From Zopfochytrium polystomum (taxonomy: Eukaryota; Chytridiomycota; Chytridiomycetes; Chytridiales; Chytridiaceae): DNA of 64,000 bases. A program made the position numbers and the translations under genes. Position 1 is the stretch's first letter, and each line of letters starts with the position of its first letter. The notes under the pieces were generated by a model. That model was given only the letters and a program-made list of their open reading frames with translations, was not told where the DNA came from and ran no database searches. The stretch spans positions 45,277 to 109,276 of the forward strand of contig JAIVFJ010000212.1 of assembly GCA_025765615.1 (NCBI GenBank). Reading direction: 5' to 3'. Shown piece by piece: positions 55,188-64,000 of the stretch.

Positions 55188-56716
55188 ATGGCTTTCGCTG
55201 TGGCTACGGCTATGGGTCCCTCACCGCCGCTGTTGCTGCTGCTGCTGCTGCTGCTCCTTCCGTCGGTTTGTTCGTCGTCGCAGCGTCAACAACCCCAGGC
55301 TCCGCCGCCGCTGACAAAGTGAGTCTGGATTCACAGCCCTCCCGACCCCACCTACCCCCACCCTCTCCTCCCCACTCTCTCTTTCCTTTGTGTTTGGAAC
55401 CCCTCCCACACTTCCGGGGGACCGGCCGCCACGGGGCGCGTGAACGAAATCAAACAGAGGCACTCTAACGCCAACTCCCAGCCCCCACCTCAAGACGCCG
55501 CCACCACCGTCTCGACCAACACCACGCTCGCGATCGGCACCTTCTGCACGCCCGACGGCGCGCTCTTCTGCCTCCGCGCCGAACGCAACCTCTCGACCCC
55601 GGACGTGACCTTCACCATCACGACCGCCTCGGCTTCTGGCGGCGTCGGGTGGGTGTCGCTGGGGGTCGGCGGCGCGACGATGAACACGGCGACGCTGTAC
55701 CTCGCGTACGGACGGCCGCGGCGGCGCGACGCTGTCGCAGCGCGAAACCTGGGGCCACGTCGTGCCGGAGGCGGACGGGGTCCCGCAGGACTTTGTGCTC
55801 GTCGCGGGACGGAGCGACGCGCAGAGGCTGTCTGCGACCTTCCGCCGCGCCGCCGCGGCCGCCGCCTCGCGCGGGCTGGCCGACGCCGGGCCGACGACCT
55901 TCATCTACGCCGTTGGCGACGCCGCGGCCGGGCCCACCTTCGCCGGCTGCGCCGACCCGCGGCGCGCCGACTGCGCCGTCGGCGAGCACCTCGCCGACGG
56001 CTTCGGCAGCTTCCGCCTCGACTGACCACGCCGGGCGTCCACGCCGGCATCCCGCCGTCAATCGAACCCGGCACGCTCCGCGAGCTCCACGGCTTCCTCA
56101 TGTTCCTCGCGTGGGGCGTGCTCCCGGTCCTCGGCGTCTTCTCCGCGCGCCACCTCAAAGACGCCCTCGGCCACGGCTGGTACCGGCTCCACGTCTTCTG
56201 CATGATCGCGGGTCCCTTGCTCCTGAGCCTCCTCGCGCTGCTCGTCATCGAATCCGAGCTCCCGCCGGGCCAGCCGCGGTTCGTGTCCTCGCCGGGCCTG
56301 CCGCACCGGTTCTCGGCGCTGCGCTGGTGCTCGTCGCCGCGCCGGCGCAGGCCTGGCTCGGGTGGGCCGCGAACGCCGCGTGGCGCGCCGACCGGGCGGC
56401 GGTGCCGTGGTGGCCGGACAAGGTGCACTGGTGGGTGGGCCGCGGGGCGCTGGCGGCCGCGACGCTGGCGACGGTGTCGGGGATGCTGGTGTTTGGCGCG
56501 GCGCCGGTCATGTTTGTCGCGTACGCCGGGTGGCTGGGGGCGGTCGGCGTCGCGTTTGTCGTGGGGCAGGTCCGGTTTGGCGTTGTCCACCACGTCGCGC
56601 GCGGCGGATCCCACGTCGACGTCGACGGCGAGCCGGTGGCCGCCGCCGCCGCCGCTGCCGCCGCCACGGAGCGCACCCGTCTGCTTCAGCCTGACGGCGG
56701 CGCAGCCCGCGCCTAG
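55188..56716 (+). CDS. DOMON-cytochrome b561 membrane protein, with three apparent frameshifts
   Basis: Exon 1 55188-55318 encodes a Leu-rich signal peptide (LLLLLLLLLLPSVCSSS). Exon 2 begins at 55460 (phase 2, acceptor ACAGAG). A DOMON domain follows (FTITTASASGGVGWVSLGVG, then LSQRETWGHVVPEADGVPQD, ending GFGSFRLD), then a cytochrome b561 domain: LHGFLMFLAWGVLPVLGVFS, WYRLHVFCMIAGPLLLS, KVHWWVGRGALAAATLATVS. The His residues in LHGF, RLHVF and VHWW are the expected haem ligands. The usual role is transmembrane electron transfer using an extracellular haem/DOMON domain, like fungal cellobiose dehydrogenase-related or ferric-reductase-type proteins. Frame changes lie near 55720, 56013 and 56312. 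Confidence 0.75.
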
Positions 56717-57373
56717 AGTACAAGCTTGTCCCCGACCTCTCGTTCCTGTTCCCCGTTTCTTGTTCCTCCCTGTCCCTCTCTCTCTCTCTTATTAGTCTCG
56801 TCAAACCTTCTCCTTCTCCCATTATTCGCACGGACCGCCCCTCAACCCTCTTGTGTTATGCGCCACCGCGCACGGACCGACTCTCCCTTCCAACAACAAC
56901 AACAACAACAACGAAAACAACATAAAAAAAAAAGAAAGGAAGCACACAGCGAATGACGATCAAATACATATTTTTGCGTCCACACAACAATCCCCCGCAC
57001 TACTTTCCAGTGCGATGCCGGCTGCCTCTCCTCTTGAAACGAAGGAACAGGGGCATGACGGTGATTTACCACGGTAGTCCGGGGGAGGAGAAACAACCTG
57101 AAAGTTTTGATTGTTTTTTTTTTTTTACTGCTTCATTGAGGGGAGGCAAAGCCAGAAACGTCCGACGATAGAATTATTCTGCGAGGAGGCTCAAAGAGGA
57201 ATTCTTCAAAAAGAAGAAAAAAAAAAAAAAAAAAAAGCAGGTAGCGACGCTTTCATACCACCACCAAACCCAGTTTTCAAGAAACTTCAATGAGACCCCC
57301 TTACAACTAAAAGAAACCCACAAGCGAAAGAGGGGCGGGCGGTGGGAGGAAAAGTAGCATCTAATATTTGGCT
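56717..57373. other. Intergenic between convergent genes
   Basis: A CAA repeat near 56895-56915 and several homopolymers. Nothing else recognised. Confidence 0.5.
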
Positions 57374-60129
57374 TCACAGCATTGTCGAGACGAGCACGTC
57401 GTGGTCGGGCGTCCGGTTCGTCTCGCCGTTGCCCGCGCCGTACGTCGACAAGTACGCCCACCGCTCGTGGATCTGCTTCGACTCCCACAACTGGAGGGAC
57501 AAAAAAAAAAAAAAAATAAAATAAAATAAAATAAGAAAAAGAAAAAGAAAAAGATGAGATGCGTCAAGTGCGAGTTTCAGTCCCACAAAAAAACACCTCA
57601 CCAGCCGTCCCGTCTCCGCGTCGAGGCAGTCAACCCGGCCGTCTCCTGCGACGTAAACTTTCCCGTCGCCGTCGGCGAGGAGGTGCCCGATGGCGCAGCG
57701 GCGCAGAAAGAACGGCGCGTGCTTCCACAGGACGCGGCCGCTGCGCGCGTCCACGGCCCACGTCTGCCCGCCCACAGACACGATCAGGCGGTCCGACGGC
57801 GGGAACGGGTGTCGCGCGGACGCGGCGGCGGCGGGGGCGGGGGCGGCGGATTGAGACGACGACGACGACGAGGACGCGGATGGCATGCCTGGCGCGGAGC
57901 GAGGGCGCGCTTTCAGAAAGGTTGAGGGCGCGGGGGCGGCGGGCGGCGACGGCGGTAGTGGCGGCGGGGAGAGAAGGGGTGAACGGCGGCGTCGCCGACG
58001 ATGACGCCGACGACGGCGGCGAGGGCAAAGGCAGGGATGGCGGCGGCGCGGCGGTCATGGACGGTGTCGGGGACGGCGGCGCCAGCAGCACCTGCTGGGC
58101 CGTCGTTTCCGGGTCTTTGGTGTACGCGGGTAGCGGCTCGACGTCGTCGACGTCCCCATCATCGTCGTCGTCTCCGTCGCCGTCCTCCGTGCCGTCGTCC
58201 TCAACGTCCTCGGCAGCGAGGCTTGCACCGTCTTCGCCGTCTCCGGGCGCAAATTCAACGTTGCCAAAGCCGCCGGCCCGACCGGCGGTCGAATGGAAGG
58301 AAGGAAACGGCGTGGCGGAGGCGGCGGCGGAGGCTGCGTTGTCCGGCGAGCCGCGAGAGCGGCGGGACGCCCTCGCCGACGACGACGCCGGCCAGGCCGG
58401 TCTTACCGACTCCGGGGATGCTGGCATCCCACAGCAGGCGTCCGTCGCGCAGCGAGACGCGGCGCACGCTTACGCGCGCGAGGTGACGATGGCTGTGTGC
58501 GACGTGCGCAGCGGCACGACCGAGACGGGCTCGTACCACGTGTGGGGCACGGAAATGTCGTCGGTGGCGGCGCGCGACTGCGGCGGGCGGATACGGTGGC
58601 CCCGCTCGGCTTCGAGCAGCGTCACGTAGCCGTTGGCGCCGACAAAGACGGCGGTCAGCAGCGGCGACGGGACCGGCGTTGGCGGCGGCGCCGGGCACGG
58701 GAGCGACGGGTCGTGGTTGCGAGGGCGCGTCAGCGGGCTCGATCGCATAGTGGCGACGGTCGCGATGCCGCCGGTGCGCGGGTTGGGAACGGACCAGAGC
58801 TGGGGGGGGATGTGGTGGGAAGGTGCGGGGTTAGAATGGCTGTATTTAACTAGCTGCAACAAGCAGACCAACGAGTAGAGAGGGGGCGAAACCCTACAAA
58901 CCTTCCTTCCGCTCAGAGAGTCGAGAGCGGCAATTTCTTCTCCTCCGACCACAAACAGGGCGCCGTCTTCGACTAGCAGAGCGAGGTGAGGCCCGTATTG
59001 CTGGCGCACCCACACGGTCTGCCCCGTCTCCACGTGCAAGGCATACACCTTGCTCCCGGCCGACGCAAACAGCAGCTCATGACCTTCCGTCGCGGCCGCG
59101 GCTGTCGCCGTACCTACGCTGTGTTTGTCGCGACCGCGCTTGTGGATGCCGATGCCACGTACGCCAGCAGGCCGCTGCCGCCACTGGCCGCGGCCGTCGT
59201 CGCGGTTGGCGAGCGAGGAGGAGGGGCTGTTGGGGATGCAGGTGGCGAGGAAGAAGAATGCAGCGAGTGGCGGTGGTGGTGAGTGGTGTCGTTGCGCGAG
59301 CGCAATGGGCGGAATCGCCGCTCGGCGGTCTGAAAGGTCATCGATCCGTAGCCGACGCCGATGCCGACGAGCTTGTTGTCCCAGCGCATGGCGCCGTCCG
59401 CGGCGTCGACACAAAAGAGGGACGCGCCGGGCGTGACGAGGAGGGCAAGGGTGTCCGGTGGGGCTGGATGCAGGTCGGGACGGAGCCTGCGCGCGCCGGC
59501 GGCAGAAACGTTCGAGACCACACCGTCTTGCCGGTGCGCTTCGACAGGGCAAACACGGCGCCTGGGAGGCCGACAAAGAGCAGCGCGTGCGGGTCTTGGC
59601 GCGGCTGGAACGGCGGGGGGGAGCGTCTACGGCCGAGGAGTGGCTTGGGGGCGGCGGTGGCGGTGGCAACAGAACACTGACGGATGGCGGCGATTTGGGG
59701 CAACGGCGGCGGTGGCTGTGGCTGCTGTGCTGATGGATGAGAGACGAAGGCGACGCGCCCATAGTAACGCGGCGGGGCGGTGGAAGTGGAGGCGGTTTGC
59801 GGGGTTGGCGGAGTGGGGTGAGGAGGATGAGGTTGAGACGAGGGGATAAGCAGCAGTAGCGGAGGGGTGTGCGGTGCATGCACGGTGGTGGCGAGGGTGG
59901 TGAGAGTGGTGTTGTTGGTGGTGGTGGTGGTGGTGGTGGTGGTGGTGGGAGACGGAGGGTCTGGCGTCCATCCGCCGCCTTTGCCTTTGCCTTTTGTACT
60001 GCTGAGCTCATCATCCTCATCGTTATTATCGTCATCACCATCGTTGTTGCTGTGTTGTTGTTGTTGTTGTTGTTGTTCTCCTCCTCTTCCTTCTCTGCAG
60101 CCCGTTGGCGATGACGATGGCGATTCCAT
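57374..60129 (-). CDS. PQQ-type beta-propeller protein, three exons, multiple apparent frameshifts
   Basis: Exons about 60129-58902, 58799-57602 and 57490-57374; both introns are phase 0 (GTTTGT...CCCCAG and GTGAGG...CTCCAG). The N-terminus is low complexity (Gln, Asn/Asp and Thr runs). Repeated blades of the PQQ type follow: LLFVGLPGAVFALSKRTGKT then VW; ASLFCVDAADGAMRWD; LLFASAGSKVYALHVETGQT then VWVRQQYG; LRDGRLLWDASIPGVGKTG; LIVSVGGQTWAVDARSGRVL then WKH; VYVAGDGRVDCLDAETGRL. This pattern (V.ALd..tG...W) is typical of quinoprotein dehydrogenase-like propellers, which in many eukaryotes bind no cofactor. No signal peptide is evident. Frame changes lie near 59520, 59125, 58495, 58400 and 57890, so it is either a pseudogene or badly called sequence. 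Confidence 0.65.
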
Positions 60130-60218
60130 CTGCCGCTGCTGCCACTGCGATCCATCAAGGTCGATCTGTGGTGTGTGGGTGGGTGTGTGAATTTCCTGTG
60201 TGGCGAGACAGACGGACT

Positions 60219-60252
<34 letters not shown>

Positions 60253-60332
60253 GTTTTAGATGATGTGGATGACGTGGTCGCAGCGTGAATCCGAGTGAGG
60301 GAGGAGAGAGGGAGAGAGCGAGAGCGAGAGAG

Positions 60333-60364
<32 letters not shown>

Positions 60365-60581
60365 CATAATAATATTCATGGTCCATTCATTCGATTCACT
60401 CCCTATCCGCGCTCACTCCTCCTCCATTCCATCACACACCACCACCACCCACCACCACCCGCCACTGCCAGGTGGCCAGCCACTCATTCATATATGTCAG
60501 CTTGGCGGTTTAACCTTCCTTGCTAATCTCGCCCTTGGGCTGAATCTCCTTGTCGCGGTTGCTCACTTGGCGGGCCGACGA

Positions 60582-60612
<31 letters not shown>

Positions 60613-62075
60613 TACTCGTGCGGGGAGAGTTGGGGGAGTTTTGGAGTCTCAGTCAACTTGCTGAGTTCATTTAGATCTTGGCCCAAGCCCTTCAAATGCG
60701 ACTTGTCCACCATTTTCCGATTGTCCACAATTTCTTTTTGAAGAGCCAAGATCCTTGTCTTTCAGAAAATCGTTCGCCGCCTCTGCTGCTGCGTCCTCTG
60801 CCAAGTATCAGGGGCAGCGGTTGACGGGCGGAAGGGAAGCACAGCATGGGGGGGGGGGGGGGGGGGTTCAGCCGGGGAACGGGCCGCCGTCGTAAAGCTC
60901 CGTGTCCTTTCCTTGGACTCGTGGGGTCGGAGCAGCGTGTTTGCCCCCGGAGCCTTGAGCGGTGGGCGTGGGTGGGGGACGGGTACGGTGGGTTGTGCGA
61001 TGGGACTAAGCGTACGACAACAAGAGACGTAGTTGGTGTCACTGCGCGTGAAAAGTGGTGAATCCAATGAATGACAGTGTGCGAACAGATCCAGAGACGC
61101 ACACGCGAACACACGGCTGCTGAAGAGAAACCAACAAGTTGATTTGAAATGAAATCAAACAGCGCAACAAAATATAACCCTGCCAGAAACGCTTCCATTT
61201 TACAGTTCCCCATGTTGGGTATTCCGTTTCGCTTATTCATTTTTGGCTCCAAGGAGGCCAATAAAACGAAAAAGTATAGCAGGGCTCGTTTTTGTTACCT
61301 CTGATATCACACTTATTTGGTGTTTCTTGACGACAAACCCGGCGAAACGGCAATTATGAAGGACAAGTTAGCTGCAAATACCCTTGGAACTACCATGGAA
61401 ACTAAAGAACTGCGAAATGATAGGAGCCTGAATCCTTGCAGTTTTATGACCGACACGCTTGGTTTTGCAGCGAAAATCACAAGATTTTATAATCGAGGCC
61501 TCCGGGCAGGATCTTACAAAACATAAAATGCACTGTTCGAGTCATTGCTGACGTCATCGGACTTGTCCTTAGGAATGATTCTCAAACACGACGGCCTTCG
61601 CCCCTGTACATACTTCTGGCAGAGAAGAACGGGAGATTCGTGGTAAAGGAAAAATGATTGAAGAGTGAGGAGCTGTGAAAGGAAATAAAAAAATATGTCA
61701 TTTCGGCATTCTTGTACCTACAACGGGATGGCTTTCATAACTTCGAGAATTTCGATTTGCAAACCGAGTTGACCAAGTAGAATTCTTCGAGACCGTTTCT
61801 GTCCAGGGTAATTTGGGAGACTGAGCGAGGGAGGGCGGTGGAGAAAAAAGAACGGAAATGCCCAGTCGTGTTGTTCCTGTAAGCAGTATGGGAGTGGTTA
61901 CATCTTCCTCTCGCCAGCAGGCTTCGTGGCGTTGGCGTCGGCTTCTCTTTGGTGGCGGCGGCGGCAGTGTAGCTTATCGGCTCTCCTTTTTGGACAGGAA
62001 AAAAACAAAGGGACCTCACCGTCCTGTCTTTCCCAGCGGTATAACATATTGAATAATTGCGTCCCCTTTTTCATC
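60130..62075. other. Intergenic with poly-G tracts and dispersed repeats
   Basis: GACA repeats near 60220-60250; GT repeats at about 60331-60362; runs of 29 G (60584-60612) and 19 G (60848-60866). About 61400-61480 is related to 52690-52760. No gene supported. Confidence 0.55.
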
Positions 62076-64000
62076 ATGGATACCACTACCACCAAACAGT
62101 CCAACACAACCAAAGTCTCGTAAGTGTGTGCCAGGGCGGGCCATCCAATTCGCATCCCTCTTCCACCCCTCACGCACCATAACTCAACCACCTCATCGTC
62201 TCTCTGTCTCTCTCCCTCTCTCTCGCACTCAATAGCCGCTTCCGGTTCCGCTTCTTCATCGTGCCCGACTTTGGCTTCGCCGAGCTCGGCCTGGCGCTCG
62301 AGGCCGCCGAGGCAAGTGTCTCCGCGCGCGCGCGCGTGTGTGTGTGGCCCAGTTTCTGTTCACACGCCCAACCCCCCCAAAAAATGGGCACCGAACGATG
62401 TTCGCCTAATCGGGCAGCGGGGTGACCAAAAGGGTTCTCGTTGGCGACGTCGTCGGAACTTGTTGTATGACGACAGTTGCTGAAGGACAAAGATGATTTG
62501 GAAGGAGGAGAAGCGGCCAAGAGGTTTGTATATAAGTCTAAGCTACACAGTCGTGTTGGAAAATAGACAGGAAAGAAAATAGTCGAGAGGGGGGCAAGAC
62601 AACGCACTGGAAACCAGGAAGAAACACTCACTGCATGATGACTTCGCCCGCAGCCGCCGCCAAAGTCAACGCCAAAGTCAGCCTGGTCCGATGCTGCCCT
62701 CGCCGCCGCCGAAGTCGCGTTCCCCGGCGCCGCGCGCAGCCCCCGACCCCGGACGCCGTCGCCCAAGCCATCCGCTCGCTGACTCCCGCCCGCCGCACCG
62801 CCGTCGCCGTCGGCGTCGCCCTCCGCTTCCGCCGCGACCAGCCCGACCGTGTCCGCGAACTCGCCCGCGCCATGCTGGTCACTCCGACCCTGTGCTCCAC
62901 CATCCCCATCATCAGGGCCGTGACGGCGACGGAGGAGCCGCAGGAGAAGGAGAAGAAGCCTGCCCCTCCTGCTGCTGGATCGGGGGGTCCGCCCACTGTT
63001 GCCCGCGTGTCGGTCGATGACGACGATGCGGCCGATGGGACGTCGTCCCGACCGAAGAGGATATCAAGGTTAGGACGGCGTGTTGTGATGGCGCGTTTTG
63101 CAAACTGGTCGCGTGCCCCGTCTTGTAGTGCTCCCTCCTAATCTCCACTTTTTTTTCTTGTTTGCACAGCTTCTGGTCAGCCAGACAAGCGCATGCAAGA
63201 ATTTGCACCACCACTTGTTCGCCTTGACGCTGGCAACCGTGCTTTGCGACGAGGAAATTCTGACGAAAATATCGGAGCACCCATCGTCGACCCTGAGCCA
63301 CATTGCGAAGCGATCCCTGAAGGTGGTTCGAAAGTCAAAGTCGAAAGCGAAAAAGTCGGCGTCGTCTCATATCGCGACGGCTCCACCATCTGTGGCCTCT
63401 GTGGCGCCTGTGGCATCTCTGGCATCCGTGGACGCGAAAAAGTCGAATGAATTGGACACTTTTGCGAGCTTTGCTCAGAAAGTCCAATCACCTCCGGAGG
63501 GAAAGACTCGCACGCAAATATGGAATGAAGAAGGGCAAGTTACCTCGTTGTGTTACGTTTCCTTTTCTTTCTTCTATTAATTCCTGTTTCCCACGCAAAA
63601 ACTAGCTCTATCATACGCCGCTCATGGTATGTGGACAACTCGACAAGGGCAACGCTTGTGGGCAATATCATCAAACTATTCGACGACTTTCCTCCCCTGG
63701 ATCAAAAAAGACGCCCGTTCTTTCCAGTTCATTTGAAAGATTCTCGAACCCTCCATTACATGCTTAAAGTAGATCCTTCGAACACGCTTCGCATCTACCT
63801 CCTCGCAAACACTGACCCGGATCGTCCGATAAATCCCGTTCCTGCTGCTCCGATTATGCAAAATTGGGCCCTCAGCAGGCTCGAGCCAGAGCTACGTAAG
63901 CAAGCTGTTGTCACTTTGAAGCCCTTGTTCCATCAGCTTGGGTTGTTATCTGAATGCGAAGATTTAAGGCTCTTGAGTGCCATTTCTTACGACGTTCGCA
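62076..64000 (+). CDS. Unrecognised multi-exon gene, incomplete at right edge
   Basis: Exons 62076-62119, 62236-62311, 62477-62523, 62654-63068, 63170-63534 and about 63606 to the edge. The start MDTTTTKQSNTTKVS is followed by RFRFRFFIVPDFGFAELGLA then LEAAE. The second intron (62312) and the last (63535) have GC donors (AG|GCAAGT and GG|GCAAGT). Exon 5 reads LLVSQTSACKNLHHHLFALT, LATVLCDEEILTKISEHP, then a Lys/Ser/Ala-rich linker. Exon 6 reads RRSWYVDNSTRATLVGNIIK, then FFPVHLKDSRTLHYMLKVDP and APIMQNWALSRLEPELRKQA. Exon 4 seems to change frame near 62740 and 63030. No family recognised; it looks like a conserved cytoplasmic or nuclear protein, not a transposon. Confidence 0.5.

Noticed and set aside
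55649..56716. A single long Arg/Pro-rich ORF across the DOMON-b561 gene as the true protein
   Set aside because: Only its last third (cytochrome b561 part) is conserved; the first two thirds are an off-frame reading of the DOMON and b561 helices found in the other frames.

Overview
The window looks like nuclear DNA of a filamentous or zoosporic fungus, probably an early-diverging lineage; Chytridiomycota is my best guess and is not proven. The reasons are GC-rich genes split by many short introns (about 60-150 bp, AG acceptors, CTAAC-like branch sites), fungal-type proteins (arrestin-domain, LEA_2/WW, DOMON-cytochrome b561, Ser/Pro/Gln-rich proteins), a Crinkler-like N-terminal header, and a mixed load of Ty3 and Ty1/copia retrotransposons with long microsatellites. 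Gene models below were built by reading reading frames, splice sites and intron phases by eye.

Layout. 1-3983 is the 5' part of a Ty3-type LTR retrotransposon on the minus strand (LTR, gag, most of pol), running off the left edge and sitting against a copia-like remnant (3984-4560). 5065-9539 holds two intact minus-strand genes: a six-exon arrestin-domain protein and a small stand-alone ABC ATPase. 9540-11957 is repeat-rich and holds a long inverted repeat. 11958-16521 holds two plus-strand genes, an eight-exon NAD-dependent epimerase and a secreted EXORDIUM/PHI-1-like protein. 17238-26292 holds three minus-strand genes: an unrecognised multi-exon gene, a Crinkler-header membrane protein, and a WW + LEA_2 membrane protein.

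26300-36880 is a transposon graveyard: tandem non-coding repeats carrying a solo LTR of the same Ty3 family, broken copia pol, a tRNA-like relic and minisatellites. 36886-43186 carries two low-complexity regulatory-looking proteins on the minus strand. 45834-49025 is a plus-strand FAD monooxygenase + DUF4166 + SDR fusion. 50541-51623 is a small membrane protein. 51960-55180 is repeats. 55188-56716 is DOMON-cytochrome b561. 57374-60129 is a PQQ-type beta-propeller gene. 62076 to the right edge is an unrecognised multi-exon gene.

The most interesting signals are in the Ty3 element. It has an exact 11-nt self-priming site as in Tf1/sushi elements, a canonical -1 frameshift heptamer followed by a perfect 8-bp stem at the gag/pol junction, and LTR promoters built from a strict 5-bp array of heat-shock-element pentamers. 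The second theme is the three-enzyme fusion at 46-49 kb. A caution: genes right of about 46 kb contain many single-base frameshifts in C/G-rich exons while those in 5-26 kb do not, so base-level errors in the assembly, or gene decay, must be separated from biology there.
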